Part shown: piece by piece, positions 35,041-43,253 of the stretch | Layout of the letters: each line of letters starts with the position of its first letter | How positions within the stretch are numbered: the first letter of the stretch is position 1 | Origin: Bacteroidota bacterium | GTDB lineage: Bacteria > Bacteroidota > Bacteroidia > Chitinophagales > Saprospiraceae | Direction of reading: 5' to 3' | Length of the DNA: 64,000 nucleotides | NCBI GenBank assembly: GCA_963169455.1 | Contig: CAUJDW010000093.1 | Location: forward strand, 1-64,000 | Program-made: the position numbers and the translations under genes | The notes under the pieces: generated by a model | Seen by the model: only the letters and a program-made list of their open reading frames with translations | The model's database searches: none | What the model was told of the DNA's origin: nothing

Positions 35041-35196
35041 TTGAAATGAAATTAAAAAATTGTTAACGCATAGGGGTCACCCCCCGATGTTTGGTATCTA
35101 TTGGAAAAATCACCCGAGGCAACGGTAACCTGACACACTTAAAACAAATAGAAAAACTGAAACAGCCGATTGCCTAACTGCTAAAACCCGACTGTC

Positions 35197-36372
35197 ATGG
35201 AAACCATAACACTGATCACCCAGGGGAACAGAAGCGACGTCCAGCCTTTTATGGCATTGGCTGCGGCGCTGGAGGAAGAAGGCTACCAGGCGCGGCTGGC
35301 GGCCCCGGCGGCATTCGCCCACTATGCCCGGCGGACGGGGCTGAAGTTCTTCCCCATTCCCGAAACCCAAAGCGCACCGGCATTCGAAGCACAACGCGCC
35401 ATGCTGGCCGCCGCCGAAGGCGCGCAGCTGGTCATCGCCCACCTCAACGTGCTGGACTGGGTGCAGGCTATTGCCGAAAAGCTGGAATGCCCTCTGCAGG
35501 TCGCCGCCCTGCAACCCCACGCCCCCTACCTGCCCACCACCTCCGGCTGGAGCCGCATGGAACAGTTGCTGGCTACCGCCCGCCACTTCCGCGACTGGAA
35601 GCGCCGCATGAGGCTGGCCAACGCATGGCGCCGTGAGCTGGGCCTGCCGGGCCAGCTCGGCTGCCCCATGCGCAAAGCCCTGAAGTCGGGTACGCCCTTC
35701 CTGCACGCCTACAGCCCTGCGCTGGCGGGAGATGGAGAAAAATACGGCCCCCAACACCACCTGACCGGCCAATGGGTGCTGCCCGACCGCTTCCGCTTCC
35801 GCCTGCCCGGCAACACGCCCTCCACGGAATTGTCGGAATGGCTGTACCGCGGCGGCCGCCCGGTCTTCTTCGGGCTGAACGATTTGCCGGAGGCCCGCCG
35901 GGAATCTGCCCTGCAGAGCATCAGGCAGCTGTCTCAACGCCACGGTTTCCGCGCCATCATCAGCGCCGGCTGGCTGGAAAAAGAAGGCTTGCAAGAAAGA
36001 GATATCTTCTTCCTGAAAGGCATCGACCACGAGTGGCTGTTCCGGCATTGCGCGCTCATCGCGCACCATGGCGGCAGCGGCACCATCCATGCCGGCGTGC
36101 GCGCCGGCGTGCCGAACCTGCTGTGCTCCACCGGCGCCAGCCAGGCCTACTGGGGCCGCCAACTGGAAAAACGCGGCATCGGCGTCCACCTGCCTTACAG
36201 CCAGCTGAATGAGGCAAGCCTGGAATCAGCCCTGCAAAAAGCCCTGCAACTGTCAACCATCGCCAAAGCCAAAGCCGCCGGGGAAATGCTGCGTGAAGAG
36301 AACGGGCTGGAATACGTAGTGAGCCTGGTAATGCGCCAACTGGGCCGCAAAAAGGCTGCCATGGCGGTTTAA
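35197..36372 (+). CDS. GT1-like (sterol-glucosyltransferase type) glycosyltransferase
   Basis: The 391-residue protein has the GT-B fold of GT1/GT28-like enzymes that transfer sugars from nucleotide donors. The N-terminal Rossmann strand ITLITQGNRSDVQPFMALA (4-22) has the glycine/Asp arrangement of sterol 3-beta-glucosyltransferases and antibiotic glycosyltransferases. The C-terminal donor site is FRHCALIAHHGGSGTIHAGV, with the HHGGSGT signature near 290. It has no signal peptide. The next gene starts 43 bp later on the same strand. The acceptor is unknown; a lipid or secondary metabolite is typical for this group. Confidence 0.85.
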   Translation: METITLITQGNRSDVQPFMALAAALEEEGYQARLAAPAAFAHYARRTGLKFFPIPETQSAPAFEAQRAMLAAAEGAQLVIAHLNVLDWVQAIAEKLECPLQVAALQPHAPYLPTTSGWSRMEQLLATARHFRDWKRRMRLANAWRRELGLPGQLGCPMRKALKSGTPFLHAYSPALAGDGEKYGPQHHLTGQWVLPDRFRFRLPGNTPSTELSEWLYRGGRPVFFGLNDLPEARRESALQSIRQLSQRHGFRAIISAGWLEKEGLQERDIFFLKGIDHEWLFRHCALIAHHGGSGTIHAGVRAGVPNLLCSTGASQAYWGRQLEKRGIGVHLPYSQLNEASLESALQKALQLSTIAKAKAAGEMLREENGLEYVVSLVMRQLGRKKAAMAV

Positions 36373-36415
36373 GGCCGGCGCCGCCAATGATAAAAATCAT
36401 CATGGGCCCTGGGAA

Positions 36416-36847
36416 ATGTTACACCCGCTCCGGCTGGCAATGCGTACTTTCGGCATAAAAGGACGCACCATGGAAGGCAGGAATTTCGAAGTCAGCATCA
36501 TCAGCACCGTCACCTCCGGCAATAAAATGGACGGCGATTTCATGGAGGACTGGCTGAACCGGAACTTCCGCCTCGCCGACTACGGCCCGGGCGTGGAGGA
36601 AATGTTCATCCTCTTCCAGGCCGAAAAGGAAGAAAAACCTCCTCACTACCTCTTCCACCCCGAGGAACAGTTCCTCGAACTGACCGTCCCGATCCAGGAA
36701 TCCGGCCTGCGCGACGCCAGCCGCGAAGCTACCATCATCCGCATGGCCGTGGCGCTGGCCAGGGCGCTGAAAACCATCCCCGCCCGCGCCCTCGAACCAT
36801 TCGGACTGGAAGCATTCCGCCATGAGGTGGAGGAAATGATCGAATAG
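36416..36847 (+). CDS. Uncharacterised protein
   Basis: The 143-residue product has no domain I recognise. It is soluble and acidic, with no signal peptide. Three in-frame ATGs (36416, 36440 and 36470) are possible; the region after 36470 (MEGRNFEVSIISTVTSG) looks most like folded protein. It follows the GT1-like gene by 43 bp and may be co-transcribed. Coding is supported by an uninterrupted frame and codon usage similar to the neighbours. Confidence 0.5.
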   Translation: MLHPLRLAMRTFGIKGRTMEGRNFEVSIISTVTSGNKMDGDFMEDWLNRNFRLADYGPGVEEMFILFQAEKEEKPPHYLFHPEEQFLELTVPIQESGLRDASREATIIRMAVALARALKTIPARALEPFGLEAFRHEVEEMIE

Positions 36848-36878
36848 ATTACTGTAAAACCGAAAACCGGCCTACTGA

Positions 36879-37562
36879 TCACTGCAACCGGACTCCCACC
36901 CGCAATCCCGCGTAAATCTGCCGGATACTACTCTCCTCGCTTTTCAGGTAAGTTTCCTTGATGCCGCCGTTTTCCTGCAGCAGTTCCAGGCTATCCCACC
37001 GGGCGGGCAGGTAATAGCGCAGGCCGGCGAAAGGCGTGATAGTCAGCAGGTCGGACAGCCCAAAGTCCAGCCCGAGGCCGGCGGCAATGCTGAAGGCCAT
37101 CTCATCGGAATCCAGGCTCTGCCCTTCTGCTTCCACCTGATTGCGCATCCAGGTGGCGCCGGGGGAGAGCTGCAGGAAAAGACCCTTTTCCAGCAAGCCG
37201 CCCGATTTGGAGAAGGTCGGGCAGTCGCAGTCGCCTTCCAGGTTCAAAAAGTAAATGTTGGTGTTGAGAAAAAGGCTCAGCCAGGTATTGTCGAACTGCG
37301 TGTTGGCCCGGCTGTCCAGGCTGTTGGACATCCTGCTGAAGTTGAGCTCAGGGAGCAGGTCGATGCGCACGGCCTTCAGCGGTATCCAGTAATCAAGCCC
37401 GATAGCGATGGCGGAGGCCGGCAAAAGCGCCTCCTCTTCAAAAAAGTGGACAAACTGCCAGTCCGGCGCGGCATTGCTCCGGTACGTGGCGTTCAGGCCG
37501 AACTGGGCGGAGGCCGCTCCGCTCAGGAACAGCACGAGAGAGAGTGTAAGGAGGTATTTCAT
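36879..37562 (-). CDS. Outer-membrane beta-barrel protein
   Basis: The ATG at 37562 starts a signal peptide (MKYLLTLSLVLFLSGAASAQ); the frame open to 37658 adds Cys/Arg-rich residues and is rejected. The 227-residue mature protein is made of alternating strands (FGLNATYRSN, GLDYWIPLKAVRIDLLPELN, LTITPFAGLRYYLP) and ends in IYAGLRVGVRLQ. This is typical of small porin/OprF-like outer-membrane barrels of Bacteroidota. No peptidoglycan-binding domain is present. The role is unknown. It converges with the uncharacterised gene ending at 36847. Confidence 0.75.
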   Translation of the reverse strand: MKYLLTLSLVLFLSGAASAQFGLNATYRSNAAPDWQFVHFFEEEALLPASAIAIGLDYWIPLKAVRIDLLPELNFSRMSNSLDSRANTQFDNTWLSLFLNTNIYFLNLEGDCDCPTFSKSGGLLEKGLFLQLSPGATWMRNQVEAEGQSLDSDEMAFSIAAGLGLDFGLSDLLTITPFAGLRYYLPARWDSLELLQENGGIKETYLKSEESSIRQIYAGLRVGVRLQ

Positions 37563-37720
37563 TATAGGACGTTTTTTGATTTTTATTGCTGCCTGGTATC
37601 GCCGGCGACTGGCCCGGCCGGATTTTGCCCGGCAGGCCGCGCACCGGCAACACACCAACTAAAACGGCCGCTGCTTGTTTGAAGTATTGTCTTTAAATTT
37701 ACACGCCCAAATGGGGAACA

Positions 37721-37770
37721 GTCAGAGGGTGGCTCGCCCGGGTTTAACTTTGCTTCAGCCACCCCCTGAC
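37721..37770. repeat. Single copy of the dispersed GTCA-GGTGGCT hairpin
   Basis: The arms gtcagagggtggct (37721-37734) and agccaccccctgac (37757-37770) pair at 13 of 14 positions around a 22-nt loop. The same architecture occurs in each 80-bp repeat at 5641-5891. It ends 31 bp before the rimO start. Confidence 0.75.
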
Positions 37771-37801
37771 TTCGAACCGCCCGTTTTGAAGAGGGAAAAA
37801 T

Positions 37802-39118
37802 ATGAAAACCAGAACATTAAAACGCGATAAAGTTAACGTCATCACCCTGGGTTGTTCGAAAAACCTGGTGGACTCGGAGAACATCATTACCCAACTGCGG
37901 GGCAATGACTACGAGGTGGTGCACGACAGCAACGAGGATGGCGCCAACATCGTCATCATCAACACCTGCGGGTTCATCGACCTGGCCAAGGAGGAATCTA
38001 TCAATACCATCCTGGAATATGCCGATGTGAAAAAGCAGGGCGGCATCGAAAAACTCTACGTCACCGGCTGCCTTTCACAGCGCTACAAGGACGACCTGGA
38101 GCAGGAAATACCCGAGGTGGACGCCTACTTCGGCACCCTCGAACTGCCCGGGCTGCTGGCCAAACTAAACGCCGACTACAAACACGAACTCATCGGCGAA
38201 CGCGCCATCACCACGCCGAATCACTACGCCTACCTGAAAATATCGGAGGGCTGCAACCGCACCTGCTCCTTCTGCGCCATCCCGCTCATGCGCGGCAAAC
38301 ACGTTTCCCGCCCCATCGAGGAGCTGGTGAAGGAGGCCAGAAACCTGGCCCGCCTCGGGGTAAAAGAGCTTATGCTCATCGCCCAGGAGCTGACCTACTA
38401 CGGCCTGGATATCTACAAACAACGGGAACTGCCCAGGCTGCTCCACGCCCTGGCCGATGTGGACGGCATAGAGTGGATCCGCCTGCACTATGCCTACCCC
38501 AGCAAGTTCCCCACCGAAGTCTTCGACGTCATGGCCGGGCGCCCCGAAATCTGCAGCTACCTCGATATGCCCCTGCAGCACGCCAACAACGCCGTCCTGG
38601 AACGCATGCGCCGGCAGATCACCCGCGAAGAAACGGTGGAACTGGTAGCGCTGGCCCGCCGGAAAATCCCCAACCTCACCCTGCGCACCACCATGCTCGT
38701 CGGCTTCCCCGGCGAAACGGAGGAGGAATTTCAGGATTTGTGCAACTTCGTGGAGGAAATGCAGTTCGACCGCCTCGGCGTGTTCCAGTACTCCCACGAA
38801 GAGAATACCCGCGCCTACGAACTGGCCGACGACGTGCCGGCCGAAGTGAAACAGGAGCGCGCCAACCGCCTGATGGAAATCCAGCAGGGCATCTCTCTTG
38901 CGAAAAACCAGGCGAAAATCGGCCAAACCATGAAAGTGCTCTTCGACCGAAAAGAGGGCGAATACTTCGTCGGCCGCACCGAAGGCGACAGCCCCGAAGT
39001 GGACAACGAAGTCCTCGTGCCCGCTGCCGGCAACTACGCCCGCATCGGCGATTTCGCCCAGGTGCGCATCACGGATGCAACGGAGTACGATCTGTTCGGG
39101 GAAGTGGCCGGACAGTAG
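37802..39118 (+). CDS. rimO: Ribosomal protein S12 methylthiotransferase
   Basis: RimO adds a methylthio group to an aspartate of ribosomal protein S12. The 438-residue protein has the N-terminal cluster-binding domain with Cys18 (LGCSKNLVDSE, the RimO hallmark), Cys56 and Cys90. The radical SAM CxxxCxxC is at 151-158 (GCNRTCSFC), and a C-terminal TRAM domain (about 370-438) contains VGRTEGDSPEVDNEV. GCSKNLVDSE separates it from the tRNA-modifying MiaB. The short leader carries the hairpin at 37721-37770. Confidence 0.95.
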   Translation: MKTRTLKRDKVNVITLGCSKNLVDSENIITQLRGNDYEVVHDSNEDGANIVIINTCGFIDLAKEESINTILEYADVKKQGGIEKLYVTGCLSQRYKDDLEQEIPEVDAYFGTLELPGLLAKLNADYKHELIGERAITTPNHYAYLKISEGCNRTCSFCAIPLMRGKHVSRPIEELVKEARNLARLGVKELMLIAQELTYYGLDIYKQRELPRLLHALADVDGIEWIRLHYAYPSKFPTEVFDVMAGRPEICSYLDMPLQHANNAVLERMRRQITREETVELVALARRKIPNLTLRTTMLVGFPGETEEEFQDLCNFVEEMQFDRLGVFQYSHEENTRAYELADDVPAEVKQERANRLMEIQQGISLAKNQAKIGQTMKVLFDRKEGEYFVGRTEGDSPEVDNEVLVPAAGNYARIGDFAQVRITDATEYDLFGEVAGQ

Positions 39119-39143
39119 CGCGGGCTTTAGCTTGCATCAGGAA

Positions 39144-39172
39144 GGTCGGAAGGCTTGCCCGGCTCGCAGAGC
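39144..39172. repeat. Diverged copy of the 31-bp repeat
   Basis: This stretch shares aaggcttgcccggctcgcag with the tandem array upstream of lnt (26511-26592). It sits between the convergent rimO and polysaccharide-operon ends. Confidence 0.8.
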
Positions 39173-39176
39173 CAGA

Positions 39177-40532
39177 TCACAGCTCGGGCGTCAGCCTTTC
39201 AACCAGCCTTTCCACATCCTGCCAAAGGCCCCAGCTGCGGTCGCCGAAATGGTGGTAGATATGCAGGAAAAAAGGGCGTATCACCCTGCCGGAGCCGTGG
39301 AACTGAAACGCAAAATCCCCCAGGTACTGAATCCGGGGATGGTAATAATCGGCGATGAAATTGTATTCGATGGGCAGGGTGGGATGATCCTGGAGCCCGA
39401 ATTTCCAGGCCGTGGCGATGAGGGCGCCCTGGTCGCGGGTTTTCCACAGAGGGTCTTCGAAAATATCCAGGCACCAGGCGCGCCATTGCTCCATGAAGGG
39501 CATGGATCTTTTATCGAAAAGGAACACTCCCCCATTCCAGTGCTGCCAGTTCTTCTGCGGGATCGCCACCCCGAATTTCTGCCGGATCAGCTGCCGCAAA
39601 GCGTCGGACTGAGGCCAGCTGACCCGGCGGCCCGACTGGTTTTTCCAATAGAACTGCGCCCGGTCCCAACGGAATTCCGAATGCTTTTCAATGGCTTTCA
39701 CCAGGACGTTGTCGTCGAACACAAAATTGCCGGCTGCATCGTACCAAAGCTGCTCTTTGGGATCGTAGCGGTACTGGTATCGGCGGGCGAAGTACTGGAA
39801 ATGGAAAGGCGCATTGAAAACCGCCTGATGCAGTTGTTCGAACCAATCTTCAAACTGGCTTTTCCTGAAGGGCAGCAATGGAAGCGCCGCCAGGAAGCAC
39901 CCCCAGTAAAGGGCCTTGAACAGCAGTTTGCTGGCCAGCAACTTCGCCTTGCCCCCCGGGCTGTAATAGCTGGAGAACCCCCGGGAATGCCTGGGGCGCG
40001 CCTGGTTGAATGCTTCCTTGACCTGTTTTATCCGTTCGTAATGCGCCCCTGCAGCCTGCTGGTGGGCCCGCTCCAGCTCCAGAAAGCGCGCCCGGAGCTT
40101 GTCCAGTTCCCGCTGCTCTTCCAGCAAAGCCTCCGTTCCGGGATGGTACACGCAACTGGGGCTGAACATGGGCATCCGGCAGTGGTCGGTGCAGAAAGTG
40201 ACGGGCGGGTGGAAATGGTCAAAAACCCCGTCCACCTCCGGGCTTATGGCCAGAACGTCCGTATCCAGGTAACAATACAGGCCATCCATGTCCAGGTAGC
40301 GGTGCAGGCTGGTTTTCAGGTAAATAGCCGCCTCGTGGTGCGTCAGGTGGCGCGGCGCCTCCACATCGATGACCACATCGTGCTCGATGGGAATGGCGTT
40401 CCTGCTCAGGTCCGTGACCACGACGACGCCCCGCCGGGAAAAGCGGCGAAGCAGGGGCAGGGAATAATTCAGGGTGCGAATGTGCACATCCTCGCCGCAG
40501 GCTACGAATACGAATCGTCCAAGCTGTTCCAT
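39177..40532 (-). CDS. DxD-containing glycosyltransferase-like protein (operon gene 13)
   Basis: The 451-residue protein looks like a GT-A-fold glycosyltransferase. CYLDTDVLAI (about 87-96) has a DxD metal motif (Asp90-Thr-Asp92), and WNGGVFLFDKRSMPFMEQW with TRDQGALIATA resembles the C-terminal acceptor and donor blocks of GT8/nucleotide-diphospho-sugar transferases. A long helical insert at about 130-260 is unusual. The ATG at 40532, 5 bp after the stop of the upstream gene, is chosen over a TTG at 40541. It is the last gene of the minus-strand polysaccharide-like operon. Confidence 0.65.
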   Translation of the reverse strand: MEQLGRFVFVACGEDVHIRTLNYSLPLLRRFSRRGVVVVTDLSRNAIPIEHDVVIDVEAPRHLTHHEAAIYLKTSLHRYLDMDGLYCYLDTDVLAISPEVDGVFDHFHPPVTFCTDHCRMPMFSPSCVYHPGTEALLEEQRELDKLRARFLELERAHQQAAGAHYERIKQVKEAFNQARPRHSRGFSSYYSPGGKAKLLASKLLFKALYWGCFLAALPLLPFRKSQFEDWFEQLHQAVFNAPFHFQYFARRYQYRYDPKEQLWYDAAGNFVFDDNVLVKAIEKHSEFRWDRAQFYWKNQSGRRVSWPQSDALRQLIRQKFGVAIPQKNWQHWNGGVFLFDKRSMPFMEQWRAWCLDIFEDPLWKTRDQGALIATAWKFGLQDHPTLPIEYNFIADYYHPRIQYLGDFAFQFHGSGRVIRPFFLHIYHHFGDRSWGLWQDVERLVERLTPEL

Positions 40533-40537
40533 AAACT

Positions 40538-41941
40538 TCAAAGCGCCAGGCTTTCCAGAAAGGCGGCCAGCTCCGAAAGGCCGATATCCCGGCTGAAATA
40601 CTCCAGGGCCAGCAGCAAAAATACGGGGTTTCGGATTATCCGCTCTTCCACATCCGGATGTTGCCGGATCACTTGTTCAGCTACCGAAAAGCGCTCCTGA
40701 AAGGCCTTCCTGCGCTGCTCCAGCTCGGCAGGCGGCGTATTTTTCAAAAGCAGATAGGCGTGGAAAAAATCCGGCAGCCCATCCAGCCCGCCCAGTTTGG
40801 GCAGCCTCGGCAGAACGCCGTGGACAAAAGCTTCCAGTTCATCGGACTGCAGGAGCCGCCGCCTGAGATCATCGAGGGTAAGGGGCGCCGCCGGGGCGGG
40901 CCCTTCCAGGGGGAACAGGCTGAGGGCGAGCTGCTCCGTCCGCAGCCCGGACAGGGTAAAGCGGTTTTGTTCCTGCAGCCCGGGCAGGAAGGGGTTGACA
41001 TGGTAGAAAACGAACAGGGTATCCGCAGTTGGGTTGTGGATGTCGGCTTCGGAGTACAGGCTGTCGTTCCGTGGAAAAACCGATTTCAGGCCTTCGGGCG
41101 CTTCGGCCAGCACCAGCGGGATATGCAGCCTGCCCTCGCTGTACGGCGGCAATTGCACGCTGGCGTAACGCTGCCCCTGCCCACCGGGGCTGCAGCAGCT
41201 CAGGCGGGCGCCCGGCGGAAGCACGAAGGCGGTATCGGGGATGAAAGAGCCGGACAGGTACCAGCCGGAAAGCCGGTTATCCTCCCGGCTCATGAATTTG
41301 TCCAGAAACAGCAGCACCCCTTTTTCCGGAGTGATGGGAAAAACCTGGCCTCCGAACGAGAAAAAGCGGGCCTGCCCCCCGGCAATTCCCTCAACCGAAC
41401 AGACAACAGTGGAATCTTTCAGCAGGAAGGCCCCCGTTTCCGGGTCGAACATCTGCCAGCGGCCGCCGAGTTTGACTTCCGGAACCGCATGCCCCTCCAG
41501 GTTCCATATCCGGGCGGGCAGCCCGGCCTGTTGCCAAATCCGGCACAGGCTGGCCGCCCGGTCGTCGCAAAAGCCCTTCCCGAGGGAATTGAGCAGCACT
41601 TCGGGGCTGTGCAGCCACCTTTCCGCACTGATGGGCGGCGCATTGCGCGACAAACGGTGCACATACTCCAGGCTGTTCCGTACAAAGGCGCTGTCATCGG
41701 CGCTTTCCTGCCTCAGCCGGGCCGCGATCTCAGCGGTGCTCGCCCAGAAGCCGCCGTTGATGTCGAGGGTGAATACGGCATCCCGCCGCCCCTGGTTGGT
41801 GATGGCCCAGCCGGTGCGCCCGGGCTCCGTGGCCGCCATGACGGCAACCTTTTCCCCGGCCTCCGGCCTGCAGCCGCCAAGGGCCAGCAGGGCCAGCCAG
41901 AGCCAGGCGCTACTATTCTTGTTCCGCGAGCCTAAGCGCAT
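40538..41941 (-). CDS. Transglutaminase-like lipoprotein (operon gene 12)
   Basis: The lipobox LALLALGGC (Cys24) predicts a lipoprotein. A transglutaminase-like cysteine-protease fold follows, with Cys125 (GKGFCDDRA), His151 (LEGHAVPEV) and Asp166 (WQMFDPETG) as a plausible triad. The remaining 290 residues are beta-rich and then helical, with no family I recognise. Its start overlaps the radical SAM gene by 29 bp, implying translational coupling. A secreted peptidase or ligase acting on the exported product or its surface attachment is a guess. Confidence 0.7.
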   Translation of the reverse strand: MRLGSRNKNSSAWLWLALLALGGCRPEAGEKVAVMAATEPGRTGWAITNQGRRDAVFTLDINGGFWASTAEIAARLRQESADDSAFVRNSLEYVHRLSRNAPPISAERWLHSPEVLLNSLGKGFCDDRAASLCRIWQQAGLPARIWNLEGHAVPEVKLGGRWQMFDPETGAFLLKDSTVVCSVEGIAGGQARFFSFGGQVFPITPEKGVLLFLDKFMSREDNRLSGWYLSGSFIPDTAFVLPPGARLSCCSPGGQGQRYASVQLPPYSEGRLHIPLVLAEAPEGLKSVFPRNDSLYSEADIHNPTADTLFVFYHVNPFLPGLQEQNRFTLSGLRTEQLALSLFPLEGPAPAAPLTLDDLRRRLLQSDELEAFVHGVLPRLPKLGGLDGLPDFFHAYLLLKNTPPAELEQRRKAFQERFSVAEQVIRQHPDVEERIIRNPVFLLLALEYFSRDIGLSELAAFLESLAL

Positions 41942-43253
41942 GATTGTGCCAGTTTTTGAGCTGGTTCAGCAGCCCGTCAAATGCTTCCATATTCCTTTTG
42001 GCCAAGGGGCCTTCGGCGGAGGGATAATGGCTTTCGTAGTACCGGATAACCTGCCCCAGTTCCGTGGCCGGCAGTTTCCGAAGGGATAGCTCCTCGGGAA
42101 ACCAGACGGTGTTGAAAAAAACGTTGAACCCCCTGCGGTTGCAGGTTTCCACCATCTCGGGCATTTCCATGGCATTCAGGATCATGGGGCAGATCGCGAC
42201 AGACAGATCGGACTGCTGCCGGCGGTTGACTTCGGCGAAGTAATCGATGCTTTCCATCACTTTCTCAAACCGGGCGTTCTGCCGGATGGCCTCATAGGTT
42301 TCCTTGCGGAAGGAATCGACGGAGACGATGAGGTGGGTTCTCACTTTTTCCAGCACATCGCGCACCCGCTTGTTGAAAATGGTCCCGTTGGTGGTGATAT
42401 GGGCGGCCAGGGCGGGGTTGAGGCGGGCCATGCGTTCCCAGATTTCATAATAAATGGAGACGAGGAAGGGCTCGCCGCCGTAAAACTTGGCCTGCCAGAG
42501 GTATGGGATAAAAGCTTCCAGTTGGCGGGCAAACTCGATGCCGTAAAGTTCGGGATAAGGCTCCAGCCCTTCCCTGTTTTTGCGGATGGAAGAGGAAAAT
42601 TCGCCGGTGCACATCACGCACTCCAGGTTGCAGGTGCTGCTGAGCTCGAACTCCATGCCCCGGGGGTAGGTATCTGCAGCTTTCGGAGTGTTCCGGGATA
42701 GCACTTTTGCCTTGAACTGCCCTACCTCCTGGCGCAAAACCCGGCGAAGGGAAATGCCCGGCTGTTGCGCCGCCAGCATCTCGCGTATCTTCCGTGCGTA
42801 GAAGGCGCCGCCGGACCGCAGGCGGAACCTCAATTCTCCCAGAGAAACGGGCTGGGTAAACAATTGCCAGAGTTGTTTGGACAGGCCTGCGATAGGCGCA
42901 TCGGCGTATTTGTCGAAATGCCGGGCGGGCATGTTGAAAAAGTTGCCCGCATCCAGTATCTGATGGCAGTAATAACATCCGCCGGCCAGGGTGTTTTCGG
43001 TAATGGCCTGCCGCAAGGCCTCCGCTTCGGCGCTGGCCCAGATCGCGGCAATGGACTGTGCCGGCCAGCGGCCCAGCACCTCCGTGCGGTTGTAACAGCA
43101 GGCCAGCACCTTCCCGTCGCGCCCGAAATACATATTCTGGAAGGGCGCATGGCACAGCTTCCGCCGGGCGTTCAGGCTGCGGGTATGCTGGTGTGCTTTC
43201 AATGTGGAAGCATCAACGGGTATGCGCTTTATCTCATCCATCTTTTCCACCAT
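41913..43253 (-). CDS. N-twitch radical SAM protein (operon gene 11)
   Basis: This 446-residue radical SAM enzyme has an unusual order. A SPASM/twitch-like Cys domain comes first: Cys34 (LCHAPFQNMYFG), Cys52-Cys53 (ACCYNRTEV), Cys93 and Cys96 (GGCYYCHQ). The radical SAM core follows, with Cys208, Cys212 and Cys215 in SSTCNLECVMC. This matches the N-terminal-twitch radical SAM group found in glycan and natural-product loci. It reductively cleaves SAM to start radical chemistry; the substrate is unknown. Its start overlaps asnB by 25 bp and its end overlaps the next gene by 29 bp. Confidence 0.85.
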   Translation of the reverse strand: MVEKMDEIKRIPVDASTLKAHQHTRSLNARRKLCHAPFQNMYFGRDGKVLACCYNRTEVLGRWPAQSIAAIWASAEAEALRQAITENTLAGGCYYCHQILDAGNFFNMPARHFDKYADAPIAGLSKQLWQLFTQPVSLGELRFRLRSGGAFYARKIREMLAAQQPGISLRRVLRQEVGQFKAKVLSRNTPKAADTYPRGMEFELSSTCNLECVMCTGEFSSSIRKNREGLEPYPELYGIEFARQLEAFIPYLWQAKFYGGEPFLVSIYYEIWERMARLNPALAAHITTNGTIFNKRVRDVLEKVRTHLIVSVDSFRKETYEAIRQNARFEKVMESIDYFAEVNRRQQSDLSVAICPMILNAMEMPEMVETCNRRGFNVFFNTVWFPEELSLRKLPATELGQVIRYYESHYPSAEGPLAKRNMEAFDGLLNQLKNWHNHALRLAEQE